NCBI RefSeq assembly: GCF_002222595.2
Contig: NZ_CP022413.2
Span: 628,501 to 692,500 of the forward strand
Source: Blautia hansenii DSM 20583
GTDB taxonomy: Bacteria > Bacillota > Clostridia > Lachnospirales > Lachnospiraceae
Reading direction: 5' to 3'
DNA length: 64,000 nt
The number at the start of each line of letters is the position of its first letter. Position 1 is the stretch's first letter. The notes under the pieces were generated by a model. The model was not told the DNA's origin, did no database searches, and worked only from the letters and a program-made list of their open reading frames with translations. Positions 17,475-26,374 of the stretch are shown piece after piece. Both the position numbers and the translations under genes were made by a program.

Positions 17475-18228
17475 CATAGGAAACACCAATATTGTAATTG
17501 GCTGTATCGATAAAGGAAAAAGAATTTTTATTGAAAGATTATCAACGGTACACACAAAAACAGAGCTGGAATATGCCATTGACATTAAAAATGTTTTAGA
17601 TATTTATCATATTCACAGAGAGCAGCTGGACGGAGGAATTATTTCCTCTGTTGTGCCGAAAATTACCAAAACAGCAAAGCTTGCCGTAGAAAAAATACTA
17701 GATAAAGAAGTGCTGGTAGTAGGAGCGGGAATTAAAACAGGTTTAAATATCAGAATTGAAAGTCCGGAGCAGCTTGGAAGCGATTTAGTGGTAGATGCTG
17801 TGGCAGGAATTGCAGAATACAAAGCGCCAATGCTGATTTTTGATTTGGGAACAGCCAATACGGTCAGTGTCATTGACAGCAAGAAAAACTATATCGGAGG
17901 AATGATTTATCCGGGTATCGGCGTGTCCTTGGACTCTTTAACAGAAAGAGCAGCACAGCTTCGTGGAATTGGGCTGGAAGCCCCCAATGATATGATTGGC
18001 AAAAATACCATAGAGTGCATGAAAAGCGGTATGATTTACAGCAGCGCCGCAGCTATTGACGGCATTATTGACAGACTGGAGGAGCGTCTGGGCGAAAAGA
18101 CTACGGTAATTGCAACCGGAGGTCTGGCAAAGAAGGTTATTCCATATTGTAAAAGAGAGATTGTCTTGGATGATGATTTATTATTAAAAGGACTTTATAT
18201 TTTATACGAAAAAAACAATAAAAAGTAG
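17458..18228 (+). CDS. coaX: Type III pantothenate kinase
   Basis: The 256-residue ASKHA-fold kinase phosphorylates pantothenate, the first step of coenzyme A synthesis. It has the P-loop-like DIGNTN at residues 5-10, the pantothenate/dimer motif around PEQLGSDLVVDAVAG, DLGTANT and GGMIYPGI, all typical of CoaX. The start ATG lies inside the end of the panT-like gene and lacks a strong ribosome site, suggesting translational coupling. Together with CoaBC and PanT it forms an uptake-plus-activation CoA module. A structured terminator follows. Confidence 0.95.
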   Translation: MILAIDIGNTNIVIGCIDKGKRIFIERLSTVHTKTELEYAIDIKNVLDIYHIHREQLDGGIISSVVPKITKTAKLAVEKILDKEVLVVGAGIKTGLNIRIESPEQLGSDLVVDAVAGIAEYKAPMLIFDLGTANTVSVIDSKKNYIGGMIYPGIGVSLDSLTERAAQLRGIGLEAPNDMIGKNTIECMKSGMIYSSAAAIDGIIDRLEERLGEKTTVIATGGLAKKVIPYCKREIVLDDDLLLKGLYILYEKNNKK

Positions 18229-18241
18229 GTTTGTAAGGATG

Positions 18242-18297
18242 GGCTGTCGCTTTAAGTGTATATCAAGAATATTGCTTAACGTGGCAGCTTCTTTTTA
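18242..18297 (+). terminator. Stem-loop terminator of the CoA operon, repeat-like
   Basis: GCTGTC (18243-18248) pairs with GGCAGC (18283-18288) and inner TTAAG with CTTAA, followed by TTCTTTTT. Its left arm matches the left arm of the terminator at 52234-52292 at 21 of 24 positions (see findings). Confidence 0.7.
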
Positions 18298-18352
18298 TAG
18301 ACTTCAAGAGGGCGTTCTGATACAATAGAAAAAGGGAAAGGGGGCAGGAAAA

Positions 18353-19363
18353 ATGGGAAAGCGATGTAGGTTGTGCGGCGGAAAGCTGAGAAATGGTATA
18401 TGCACAGAATGTGGTATGGACAACAGGAAAACGGATGAAAAATATTCCCGTCATGCAGAGAAAAATGCTTCGGCAGAGCACATTCATGAGGCAGAGCATA
18501 CAACGGCTGAAAAGAAAACGAAAAGCAATTCTGTCCGAAACCAATTTGTATCTAAGAAGCAAACGCAGCATTCGGAAGTTAAGAATATAAAAGTGATTTT
18601 TTACGGTGCGGCAGTATTGCTGGTATTGGCGGCGCTGTTTTTGTCGAAAGATAATTCTGAAGCAGATTTGGAGCTGAATACAGAGGTGCAGGAGGAAGTA
18701 TTCGATATGTCTGTGGAAAATGCAGAACAGGAGGTGCAGTTTCCCGTTATAGCGCAATGGGAAAATACTCTGGAGTCAGGCTTGTATGTAGTAGGCGTAG
18801 ACATTCCGGCGGGAGAATATACCATTACCGCACCGCCGGGCAGTATATTTCAAACTTACAATAACCCTCAGTATGAAGATGAACATGTAAGCTTTGGAAA
18901 AGCGCCTTCGGGAATAGAAGAAGTAAAAAACATTCCTCTTTATGAGGGTACTTTAGTGCGGGTAAGCGGCTCGAATATGAGATTTTTCAGTTGGGATGCA
19001 GAGGTGGAAAATCTTACAGAGAGAGTAGAAAATCCCCTTACCAATCAGGTACAGATAATCGGAAAAGCAGTGGCGGGAAGAGATTTTGCGGCAGGAACTT
19101 ATGATATAGAAGCAGTCGGTGAAAAAGAGGGGACTTTTACTTACAGCTATAAGGATAAAATTCAGATGTCTATTTGGCTGAAGCCTATGCAGACAGAAGG
19201 AAATCTTTATACTTCTGTGTATTATCGAAATGTGGTTTTGCCCGAAGGAACACAGATAGACACGGGAGATATGACAGTCATGCTTGTCCCAAGTAAAGGG
19301 ATTGTAAGTGAGGATTACGCTTCCTTTTATGAAAATACTATTTCTCAGCAGGAGGATTTATGA
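18353..19363 (+). CDS. Zinc-ribbon, single-pass membrane protein with two extracellular beta-type repeats
   Basis: The 336-residue protein has an N-terminal zinc ribbon (C5-x2-C8 and C17-x2-C20), a charged linker, one membrane helix (about 83-101, VIFYGAAVLLVLAALFL) and an acidic extracellular part. Two related extracellular segments can be seen: GLYVVGVDIPAGEYTITA and IGKAVAGRDFAAGTYDIEA. No LPxTG-like sorting signal is visible. The stop overlaps the sortase B ATG (ATGA), so the two are made together. It may position or regulate the sortase or sense the envelope; function unknown. Confidence 0.8.
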   Translation: MGKRCRLCGGKLRNGICTECGMDNRKTDEKYSRHAEKNASAEHIHEAEHTTAEKKTKSNSVRNQFVSKKQTQHSEVKNIKVIFYGAAVLLVLAALFLSKDNSEADLELNTEVQEEVFDMSVENAEQEVQFPVIAQWENTLESGLYVVGVDIPAGEYTITAPPGSIFQTYNNPQYEDEHVSFGKAPSGIEEVKNIPLYEGTLVRVSGSNMRFFSWDAEVENLTERVENPLTNQVQIIGKAVAGRDFAAGTYDIEAVGEKEGTFTYSYKDKIQMSIWLKPMQTEGNLYTSVYYRNVVLPEGTQIDTGDMTVMLVPSKGIVSEDYASFYENTISQQEDL

Positions 19364-20151
19364 GTAAAAAAAACAAGAAAAAAAGAACAGCAGGAGACGT
19401 TATCCGCACAATTATTATGTTTGCAGCATTGGCGGTATTTCTCTTTTCTGCCGCACAGTTGGCTAAAATATTTTTAGAATACAAAAAGGGAACAGATGAG
19501 TATAACAGGGTAAGAGAATATGTCACCACAACAGAGTCTGAGGGAGAAACGCAAGAGCCTTTAGAAGGGGAGGAAATGCCAAAGCCTACACCGCCGCAGG
19601 TGGATTGGGCAAATTTAAAAGCAATCAATGAAGATATTATCGGCTGGATACAGATAGAAGGAACGGAAATCAGTTATCCCATTGTGAAAGGAATAGATAA
19701 TTCCTACTATTTAAAGCATACTTTTGAGAAAAATTCCAACGCAGCAGGGGCAATTTTTATCGATTATACCAACCGCAGTGATTTTCAGGACTGCAACACT
19801 CTTATTTACGGACATAATATGAAAAACGGTTCTATGTTCGGACTGCTAAGGAAATATTTTAAAGATAAGGACTCTGTGCCGGGAAGATATATCTGGATTT
19901 GCACACCGGACAAGAAGTATCGTTATGAGATTTTTTCCAGTCATGTGGTAGATGCAGCGGGAGAGACTTATACGCTGTTTCCGGAGGCGAACGAGCAGTT
20001 TGCAAGCTATCTTGACAGTATGAAGCAGCAGTCTTTGGTGGATTTTGGGACAGAAGTCACGAAAGAAGATAAAGTTATCACACTGTCTACCTGTACAGGA
20101 AATGACGCTACCCGCTTTGTTGTACAGGCGAAGCGAGAAGGAGAATATTAG
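19360..20151 (+). CDS. srtB: Class B sortase
   Basis: The 263-residue transpeptidase has an N-terminal signal anchor (about 12-36) and a sortase fold with catalytic His152 (IYGHNMKNGSMFG), Cys245 (LSTCTG) and Arg252 (TRFVV). The W-x-Q-I-x-G-T-x-I-x-Y-P-I-V segment and the long helix before the Cys are class B features. Class B sortases attach particular proteins to peptidoglycan or build pili. No candidate substrate with a sorting motif lies in this window. CAGGAGGATTT precedes ATG 19360, inside the preceding gene. Confidence 0.92.
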   Translation: MSKKNKKKRTAGDVIRTIIMFAALAVFLFSAAQLAKIFLEYKKGTDEYNRVREYVTTTESEGETQEPLEGEEMPKPTPPQVDWANLKAINEDIIGWIQIEGTEISYPIVKGIDNSYYLKHTFEKNSNAAGAIFIDYTNRSDFQDCNTLIYGHNMKNGSMFGLLRKYFKDKDSVPGRYIWICTPDKKYRYEIFSSHVVDAAGETYTLFPEANEQFASYLDSMKQQSLVDFGTEVTKEDKVITLSTCTGNDATRFVVQAKREGEY

Positions 20152-20163
20152 GAGGGGATTTTT

Positions 20164-20883
20164 ATGGGAGAGATAGCAAAACTGCAACAGATTATTGATG
20201 AAAGCAAAAACATCGTATTTTTTGGAGGGGCGGGAGTTTCCACGGAAAGCGGAATTCCGGATTTTCGAAGTGTAGACGGTTTGTATCATCAGGAATGGGA
20301 CTTTCCGCCGGAAGTAATTTTAAGCCATACTTTTTTCCGGAGAAAGCCGGCAGAATTTTATCGGTTCTATCAGGCAAAAATGCTGTGCGACACAGCAAAG
20401 CCAAATGCAGCTCATAAAAAGCTGGCACAACTGGAGGAACAGGAAAAATTAAAAGCAATTGTGACGCAGAATATTGACAATCTCCATCAGATGGCAGGAA
20501 GCAAAAATGTGCTGGAGCTGCATGGAAGCGTCTATCGCAACCATTGTGTAAAGTGCCGCAGCTTTTATGATTTTGCCTATATGAAAAAGAACAAGGGAAT
20601 ACCCAGATGCAGCAAATGCGGCAGTATTATCAAGCCGGATGTCGTACTCTATGAGGAAGCTTTAGATCAGGAGGTTGTAAATGCGTCCATCCATGCCATT
20701 GCGCATGCGGATACTTTGATTATAGGAGGAACGTCTCTTTCTGTTTATCCGGCAGCTTCTTTGATAGATTATTTCAGCGGAAAGCATCTGGTTGTAATCA
20801 ACCGTGACAAAACACCACAGGATGAAATGGCGGAGCTTGTGATTAACCGCCCAATCGGAGAGGTGTTTGAGCAAATAAAATAG
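20164..20883 (+). CDS. cobB: NAD-dependent protein deacylase, Sir2 family
   Basis: The 239-residue cytosolic sirtuin has the NAD-binding motif GAGVSTESGIPDFRS, the TQNIDNLHQMAG motif, catalytic His120 in ELHGS, and a zinc site formed by CVKC and CSKC. It removes acyl groups from lysines, using NAD. It lies 12 bases after the sortase gene and is followed by DUF951, so it may be transcribed with either. Substrate proteins cannot be predicted. Confidence 0.95.
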   Translation: MGEIAKLQQIIDESKNIVFFGGAGVSTESGIPDFRSVDGLYHQEWDFPPEVILSHTFFRRKPAEFYRFYQAKMLCDTAKPNAAHKKLAQLEEQEKLKAIVTQNIDNLHQMAGSKNVLELHGSVYRNHCVKCRSFYDFAYMKKNKGIPRCSKCGSIIKPDVVLYEEALDQEVVNASIHAIAHADTLIIGGTSLSVYPAASLIDYFSGKHLVVINRDKTPQDEMAELVINRPIGEVFEQIK

Positions 20884-20898
20884 ATGAGGTGACAGAAA

Positions 20899-21087
20899 AT
20901 GGGTTTGAATTATGAAGTGGGAGATTTTGTAAAACTGAAAAAACAGCATCCCTGCGGAAGTAATGAATGGGAAATTTTAAGAGTGGGAGCTGATTTTCGC
21001 TTAAAATGTATGGGGTGCGGACATCAGGTCATGCTTTCCAGAAGGCTGGTAGAAAAAAATACCAGAGATTTACGAAAAAAAGCTTGA
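20899..21087 (+). CDS. DUF951 small protein
   Basis: The 62-residue protein (NYEVGDFVKLKKQHPCGSNEWEILRVG, then KCMGCGHQVMLSR) matches the DUF951 family common next to rpsF/ssb or parB clusters in Firmicutes. It contains a Cys-x2-Cys and an additional Cys in PCGS, compatible with metal binding. GAGGTGACAG precedes the ATG. Function is unknown; family data suggest a nucleic-acid-related role, but this is not established here. Confidence 0.85.
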   Translation: MGLNYEVGDFVKLKKQHPCGSNEWEILRVGADFRLKCMGCGHQVMLSRRLVEKNTRDLRKKA

Positions 21088-21112
21088 AAAATGGAAATCC
21101 TTATGGTAAAAT
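21084..21112 (+). promoter_or_regulatory. Promoter of the rpsF-ssb-rpsR operon
   Basis: TTGAAA (21084-21089) and TAAAAT (21107-21112) have a 17-base spacer. The -35 box overlaps the DUF951 stop codon. A short hairpin (TTCCCTG/CAGGGGA, 21141-21159) lies in the leader before rpsF. Confidence 0.55.
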
Positions 21113-21188
21113 TGAAAATCGTGATATATTATTATCCTTGTTCCCTGCTCATCAGGGGACCAAAAGACCAAAAGGAGGTACAACAAGC

Positions 21189-21476
21189 ATGAACAAATAC
21201 GAATTAGCATTAGTTGTAAATGCAAAAATTGATGATGAAGCTCGTGCAGCAGTAGTGGAAAAAGCAAAAGATTACATTGCTCGTTACAACGGAACAGTTA
21301 CAGAAGTTGAAGAATGGGGCAAGAAAAGATTAGCTTACGAAATCCAGAAAATGCGCGAAGGTTATTACTACTTCATCCAGTTCGAGTCTGATGCTGCATG
21401 CCCAGCAGAAGTTGAAGGACGTATTCGCATTATGGACAATGTATTAAGATATTTAGTTGTTAAAAAAGAAGCTTAA
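21189..21476 (+). CDS. rpsF: 30S ribosomal protein S6
   Basis: The 95-residue ribosomal protein binds 16S rRNA together with S18 in the platform. It has the S6 pattern NKYELALVVNAKIDDEAR, EEWGKKRLAYEIQKMREGYYY and IMDNVLRYLVVKKE. ATG 21189 is fixed by AAAGGAGGT at 21172-21180; the longer frame from 21006 runs through DUF951 in another frame. It is the first gene of the conserved rpsF-ssb-rpsR group. Confidence 0.97.
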   Translation: MNKYELALVVNAKIDDEARAAVVEKAKDYIARYNGTVTEVEEWGKKRLAYEIQKMREGYYYFIQFESDAACPAEVEGRIRIMDNVLRYLVVKKEA

Positions 21477-21525
21477 TTCTTTCGACAGCACAAACAAACA
21501 TTAAAATTCAGATTTATCAAGTGCA

Positions 21526-21550
21526 CCGAAAGCCGTTTTACGGGCTTTGG
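21526..21550 (+). promoter_or_regulatory. CCG-containing hairpin between rpsF and ssb, possible S6:S18 binding site
   Basis: CCG (21526-21528) is followed by a hairpin AAAGCC/GGCTTT (21529-21548) and flanking sequence AAGTGC/GGGCTT that can pair outside it. A CCG presented in a bulge next to a hairpin is the known S6:S18 mRNA-binding motif, usually in the rpsF leader. Here it lies upstream of ssb-rpsR. Reading as an autoregulatory site is tentative. Confidence 0.35.
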
Positions 21551-21598
21551 GCTTCGAGAGAACAGGCAGTTATTTATTAAGTATAATGAGGTGATTAG

Positions 21599-22051
21599 AT
21601 GAATAAAGTAATTTTAATGGGACGTTTAACAAGAGATCCTGAGGTGAGATATTCCGCAGGAGAGAATTCAATGGCGATTGCCAGATATACATTAGCTGTG
21701 GATCGACGTTTCAAAAGAGACGGAGAGGCAACTGCTGATTTTATCAGCTGTGTTGCTTTCGGCAGAGCAGCAGAATTTGCAGAGAGATACTTCCGTCAGG
21801 GTATCCGCATTGTAGTAAGCGGCAGAATTCAGACAGGAAGCTATACAAACAGAGATGGCAACAAAGTCTATACAACTGATGTTGTAGTAGAAGAACAGGA
21901 ATTTGCAGAAAGCAAAGCTGTAAGTGACAGTCATGTAGGACAGGTAGCTTCCATGGGAGCGCCTGCACCGACACCAACTCCGAGTATGGCATCCGCAGAT
22001 GGATTTATGAATATCCCGGATGGAATTGACGAAGAGCTGCCATTTAGCTAA
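21599..22051 (+). CDS. ssb: Single-stranded DNA-binding protein
   Basis: The 150-residue OB-fold protein coats single-stranded DNA in replication and repair. It begins MNKVILMGRLTRDPEVRYS and contains the conserved core YTLAVDRRFKRDG, DFISCVAFGRAAEFAERYF and SGRIQTGSY. The linker is Pro/Ala/Thr-rich, and the C-terminal acidic tip ends EELPFS instead of the usual DDDIPF, still suited to partner binding. GAGGTG lies before ATG 21599. Confidence 0.97.
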   Translation: MNKVILMGRLTRDPEVRYSAGENSMAIARYTLAVDRRFKRDGEATADFISCVAFGRAAEFAERYFRQGIRIVVSGRIQTGSYTNRDGNKVYTTDVVVEEQEFAESKAVSDSHVGQVASMGAPAPTPTPSMASADGFMNIPDGIDEELPFS

Positions 22052-22086
22052 AAAGCGGCGGCAATATTGATAGGAGGTAAACAATC

Positions 22087-22350
22087 ATGGCTTACGAAAA
22101 AGGTAATAGACCGGATTCTCCAATGAAGAGAAGAGGCGGACGCAGAAGAAAAAAAGTTTGTGTATTCTGTGGACAGGAAAATAACGAAATCAGCTACAAA
22201 GACGCTAACAAACTGAAAAGATACGTATCTGAAAGAGGTAAAATTCTTCCTAGAAGAATTACAGGAAACTGTGCAAAACATCAGAGAGCGTTAACAGTAG
22301 AAATCAAAAAAGCTAGACATTTGGCAATCATGCCTTACGTTCAGGACTAA
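22087..22350 (+). CDS. rpsR: 30S ribosomal protein S18
   Basis: The 87-residue ribosomal protein has the S18 core: [43 protein letters not shown], with Cys residues (C...C and C) of the zinc-binding (C+) form. TAGGAGGT precedes ATG 22087. It partners with S6 in the small-subunit platform. A strong terminator follows directly. Confidence 0.97.
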   Translation: MAYEKGNRPDSPMKRRGGRRRKKVCVFCGQENNEISYKDANKLKRYVSERGKILPRRITGNCAKHQRALTVEIKKARHLAIMPYVQD

Positions 22351-22360
22351 TTGATATTTG

Positions 22361-22388
22361 GCACACTGCTTCGGCAGTGTGCTTTTTG
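22361..22388 (+). terminator. Terminator of the rpsF-ssb-rpsR operon
   Basis: GCACACTGC (22361-22369), loop TTCG, GCAGTGTGC (22374-22382), then TTTTT: a textbook intrinsic terminator. Confidence 0.92.
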
Positions 22389-22460
22389 CTTGTACAAAAG
22401 GAAAAACAATGGTATAATGTTTTAAATTGCTATTTAATTTTTGTATTGGCAGGTGGAGAG

Positions 22461-24506
22461 ATGAATGGAAAAATTAAGATGAAGGGACAGTTGAAAATAT
22501 ATATGCAGTTCCCTATTCTTTTAGGGACATTACTTATAATCATGAATATTGCAGTGTTTACGGTAAGCGTAAAAGCAGGTGCGCTGGTAAGTGTTTTTGT
22601 GGCTGCGTATATTTTGATTGTGGTATTTTTATATTTTCATAGCCGTGCCGGCATTATGAATGAATTGATTTCCTTTGCAACCCAATACGGACAGGTACAG
22701 AAGAATTTATTAAATGAATTTATTGTACCGTATACCCTGTTGGACTCTAACGGAAAGATTTTGTGGCTGAATGAGGAATTTGCCAAGCTTACAGGAAAGA
22801 ACAAGAAGTATCGCAAATCCATTGCCACTCTTTTTCCGGAAATTACAAAGGATAAGCTTCCAAAGGAAGCGGACTCAGAGGTCGCTGTTCAATATGGCGA
22901 AAGAGATTACAAGGCAGTGATGCGTGTGATTTCTATGGATAAGCTTTTGGAGGAGTCCGGTCTTGTGGAGTTGGCACAGGAAAATGATTTAATTGCCCTG
23001 TACCTATTTGATGAAACAGAATTAAACCGATATATTAGACAAAAAGAAGATGAAAAACTGGTTACCGGTCTTTTATATCTGGACAATTATGAAGAAGCGC
23101 TAAACAGCGTGGAAGAAGTTCGTCGTTCTCTTTTGGTTGCTTTGATTGAAAGAAAGCTGAATAAATATTTTAATGATGTAGACGGACTGATTAAAAAGCT
23201 GGAAAAGGATAAATTTATCCTTGTTATGCGTCAGAGCTCTTTAGAAGAATTGAAAAAGAAACGCTTTAATATTTTAGAGGACGTAAAGACGGTAAATATC
23301 GGAAATGATATGGCAGTTACGGTCAGTATCGGTATTGGTATCAACGCACCTACTTATGCGCAGAATTATGAATATTCCCGTATTGCCATTGACTTGGCAT
23401 TGGGGCGTGGCGGTGATCAGGTGGTTATTAAGGACAGAGACCAGATGATTTACTTTGGCGGAAAGTCTCAGCATGCAGGAAAGAACACTCGTGTAAAGGC
23501 TCGTGTAAAAGCTCATGCGCTGCGGGAATTTATGGTAAGTAAGGACAAAGTTGTGGTTATGGGACACAAGATTTCTGATGTGGACTCCATCGGCGCAGCT
23601 ATCGGTATTTACAGAGCGGCAAAATCCTTAAACAAGAAAGCGCATATTGTTGTGAACAACCCGACAATGTCGGTACGTCCGATTATTGAAAATTTCAGAG
23701 ATAATCCTGACTATGATGAGGATATGTTTGTAGACAGTGATGAAGCAAAAGAAATTGTAGATAATAATACCGTAGTAGTAGTAGTAGATACCAATAAGCC
23801 AAGCTATACAGAGTGTGAAGAGCTTCTGCACAAGACAAAGACCATTGTGGTATTAGACCATCACAGACAGGGCAGCGAGGTTATTCAAAATGCTGTATTG
23901 TCTTATATTGAGCCTTATGCTTCCTCTTCCTGCGAAATGGTAGCGGAAATCCTTCAGTATTTTTCTGATGATATTAAAATCTACAATATTGAAGCAGATG
24001 CGATTTATTCCGGTATTATTATTGACACCAATAATTTCACAGCGAAGACAGGAGTTCGTACATTTGAAGCAGCAGCATTTCTCCGCCGCTGCGGCGCAGA
24101 CGTTACCAGAGTACGGAAAATGTTCCGTGACGATGTGAAATCCTATCGTGCCAAGGCAGAGGCAATTCGTCATGTGGAAACCTACAAGAATTGTTTTGCC
24201 ATTGCGGTTTGCCCAAGTGAAGGTATTGACAGTCCCACGGTTGTAGCTTCTCAGGCGGCAAATGAGCTTTTAAATGTAGACAGTATTAAGGCGACCTTTG
24301 TGCTTACCGATTATCAGGGCAAGATTTATATCAGCGCAAGAGCCATTGATGAAGTAAATGTACAGTTGATTATGGAAAAAATGGGCGGCGGCGGTCATAT
24401 TAACATGGCGGGCGCACAGCTTCCGGGAGTTTCCGTAGAGGAAGGTATCCGACAGTTAAAAAATACCATTGACAAGATGATAAAAGAAGGAGATATAGAG
24501 GTATGA
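22461..24506 (+). CDS. gdpP: Cyclic-di-AMP phosphodiesterase GdpP
   Basis: The 681-residue membrane protein degrades c-di-AMP to pApA, controlling K+ and cell-wall homeostasis. It has two N-terminal helices (about 14-60), a PAS-like domain (about 85-180), a degenerate GGDEF domain and a C-terminal DHH/DHHA1 phosphodiesterase. Metal motifs are [12 protein letters not shown] (His369, Asp373, Asp375), VDTNKPS, DHH at 466-468, and [15 protein letters not shown] 22461 is chosen behind AGGTGGAG; the longer frame from 22377 extends into the upstream terminator. It overlaps rplI by 4 bases. The K+ systems elsewhere in the window are the type of target that c-di-AMP controls. Confidence 0.95.
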   Translation: MNGKIKMKGQLKIYMQFPILLGTLLIIMNIAVFTVSVKAGALVSVFVAAYILIVVFLYFHSRAGIMNELISFATQYGQVQKNLLNEFIVPYTLLDSNGKILWLNEEFAKLTGKNKKYRKSIATLFPEITKDKLPKEADSEVAVQYGERDYKAVMRVISMDKLLEESGLVELAQENDLIALYLFDETELNRYIRQKEDEKLVTGLLYLDNYEEALNSVEEVRRSLLVALIERKLNKYFNDVDGLIKKLEKDKFILVMRQSSLEELKKKRFNILEDVKTVNIGNDMAVTVSIGIGINAPTYAQNYEYSRIAIDLALGRGGDQVVIKDRDQMIYFGGKSQHAGKNTRVKARVKAHALREFMVSKDKVVVMGHKISDVDSIGAAIGIYRAAKSLNKKAHIVVNNPTMSVRPIIENFRDNPDYDEDMFVDSDEAKEIVDNNTVVVVVDTNKPSYTECEELLHKTKTIVVLDHHRQGSEVIQNAVLSYIEPYASSSCEMVAEILQYFSDDIKIYNIEADAIYSGIIIDTNNFTAKTGVRTFEAAAFLRRCGADVTRVRKMFRDDVKSYRAKAEAIRHVETYKNCFAIAVCPSEGIDSPTVVASQAANELLNVDSIKATFVLTDYQGKIYISARAIDEVNVQLIMEKMGGGGHINMAGAQLPGVSVEEGIRQLKNTIDKMIKEGDIEV

Positions 24507-24949
24507 AAGTAATTTTAATTGAAGATGTAAAATCTCTTGGAAAAAAAGGTGAAATTGTAAACGTAAGCGACGGATATGCAAGAAATATGCTTTTCCCTAA
24601 GAAATTAGGTGTGGAAGCAACAGCAAAAAACATTAACGATTTAAAACTTCAGAAAGCGCATGAAGAAAAAGTGGCAAAAGAAAATCTTCAGGCTGCAAAA
24701 GAATTTAAAGAAGAATTAGAGACAAAGCAGGTAACTTTGGCAATTAAAGTGGGAGAAAACGGCAGAACCTTTGGCTCTGTATCCACGAAAGAAATTTCCG
24801 AAGCAGTGACAAAGCAGTTAGGATATGATATTGATAAGAAAAAAATGCAGCTTTCTAATCCAATTCGTGAATTAGGAACAACCATGGTTCCTGTAAAGCT
24901 TCATACACAGGTTACTGCACAGCTTAAGGTTGTGGTAAAGGAAGCATAG
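24503..24949 (+). CDS. rplI: 50S ribosomal protein L9
   Basis: The 148-residue ribosomal protein starts [32 protein letters not shown], the L9 rRNA-binding N-domain, followed by a long helix rich in Glu/Lys and a C-domain with [16 protein letters not shown]. It overlaps gdpP (ATGA) and is followed 19 bases later by dnaB, the common gdpP-rplI-dnaB order of Firmicutes. Confidence 0.97.
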   Translation: MKVILIEDVKSLGKKGEIVNVSDGYARNMLFPKKLGVEATAKNINDLKLQKAHEEKVAKENLQAAKEFKEELETKQVTLAIKVGENGRTFGSVSTKEISEAVTKQLGYDIDKKKMQLSNPIRELGTTMVPVKLHTQVTAQLKVVVKEA

Positions 24950-24968
24950 GAAGGGAGTCTTCACCAAC

Positions 24969-26297
24969 ATGGAAGAAGCACTGATAAAGCGAATTCTGCC
25001 TCACAGTCCGGAAGCGGAGCAGTCGGTTATCGGCTCTATGATTATGAGCAGAGATGCCATTGTAGAAGCTTCTGAGATTATTACAGGAGCGGATTTTTAC
25101 CAGCAGCAGTACGGAATTGTTTTTGAGGCAATGATTGAGCTTCATGATGAAGGCAAGGCAGTGGATTTGATTACTTTGCAGGAGAGGTTAAAGGAAAAAG
25201 ACTTGCCGCCTGAGATTTCCAGCATGGAGTTTGTAAGGGATTTACTGTCAGCCGTGCCTACTTCCGCAAATGTAAAATATTATGCGGAAATTGTGGCAGA
25301 AAAATCTATGCTGAGAAAGCTGATAAAGACCACAGAAGAAATTACAAACGCCTGTTATCTGGGGAAAGAAAAGATGCAGGATATTTTAGAGGTTACAGAA
25401 AAGAAAATTTTTGATTTGGTACAGAACAGAGGCAGTGAGGAGTTTGTTCCCATTCGTCAGGTTGTGCTAAACGCCATTGAGAAAATCGAAAAAGCCTCCA
25501 GAAGTCAGGGCAGTGTAACCGGTATTCCCACAGGTTTTATTGACTTAGATTATAAAATGTCCGGTTTTCAGCCCTCTGATTTGATTTTGGTAGCGGCTCG
25601 TCCTTCTATGGGAAAGACAGCTTTTGTTTTGAATATTGCTCAGTATATGGCATTTCATAATGATGTGACAGCGGCGATTTTCAGCTTGGAAATGTCAAAG
25701 GAACAGCTGGTAAACCGTCTGCTGGCATTGGAGTCAAAGGTAGACTCACAGAACATCCGAACAGGTAATCTGGAGGATGAAGAATGGGCAAAGCTCATTG
25801 AAGGCGCAAATATTATAGGCAAATCCAATTTAATCATTGATGATAAGCCGGGTATTTCTATTTCAGAGCTGCGCTCCAAGTGTAGAAAGTATAAGATGGA
25901 GCATAATCTGGGAGTTATTTTTATCGATTATTTGCAGCTTATGACAGGAAGCGGAAGAAGTGAGTCCAGACAGCAGGAAATTTCAGAGATTTCCCGTTCT
26001 TTAAAAGCGCTTGCCAGAGAGTTGAACGTGCCTGTTGTAGCGCTTTCTCAGTTAAGCCGTGCCGTAGAGCAGCGTCCTGACCACAGACCAATGCTTTCTG
26101 ACCTTCGAGAGTCAGGAGCTATTGAACAGGATGCCGACGTAGTTATGTTTATTTATCGTGATGATTATTATAATAAAGACTCCGAAAATAAAAACATAGC
26201 AGAGATTATTATTGCCAAGCAGAGAAACGGTCCTATCGGAACAGTAAATCTGGTATGGCTGCCGAACTATACAAAGTTTGTGAATATGAAAAAATAA
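24969..26297 (+). CDS. dnaB: Replicative DNA helicase DnaB
   Basis: The 442-residue hexameric helicase of the replication fork has an N-terminal DnaB_N domain (HSPEAEQSVIGSMI) and a RecA-like C-domain with Walker A ARPSMGKTA (about 214-222), SLEMSKEQL, Walker B VIFIDYLQL and the arginine-containing LSQLSRAVEQR segment. Length is normal and no intein is present. GGAAGGGAG precedes the ATG, about ten bases away. It ends at a bidirectional terminator shared with thiC. Confidence 0.97.
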   Translation: MEEALIKRILPHSPEAEQSVIGSMIMSRDAIVEASEIITGADFYQQQYGIVFEAMIELHDEGKAVDLITLQERLKEKDLPPEISSMEFVRDLLSAVPTSANVKYYAEIVAEKSMLRKLIKTTEEITNACYLGKEKMQDILEVTEKKIFDLVQNRGSEEFVPIRQVVLNAIEKIEKASRSQGSVTGIPTGFIDLDYKMSGFQPSDLILVAARPSMGKTAFVLNIAQYMAFHNDVTAAIFSLEMSKEQLVNRLLALESKVDSQNIRTGNLEDEEWAKLIEGANIIGKSNLIIDDKPGISISELRSKCRKYKMEHNLGVIFIDYLQLMTGSGRSESRQQEISEISRSLKALARELNVPVVALSQLSRAVEQRPDHRPMLSDLRESGAIEQDADVVMFIYRDDYYNKDSENKNIAEIIIAKQRNGPIGTVNLVWLPNYTKFVNMKK

Positions 26298-26310
26298 GAA
26301 TATAATTTTA

Positions 26311-26355
26311 AAAGACCACCCTTCCTCCTGTTAAGGTTTATGGGTGGTCTTTTTG
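26311..26355. terminator. Bidirectional terminator between dnaB and thiC
   Basis: AAAGACCACCC (26311-26321) pairs with GGGTGGTCTTT (26342-26352); T runs follow on both strands (TTTTTG on plus, TTTTAAAATT on minus). Confidence 0.85.
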
Positions 26356-26374
26356 TGGTTGCTAATGAGACATT

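Noticed and set aside
18263..18757. Minus-strand hydrophobic frame of 164 residues
   Set aside because: It lies antisense to the zinc-ribbon gene and terminator, lacks a ribosome site and has no recognisable family.
23761..23800. Short GTA repeat run in gdpP
   Set aside because: It encodes the Val-rich strand before VDTNKPS and is ordinary coding sequence, not a microsatellite of note.
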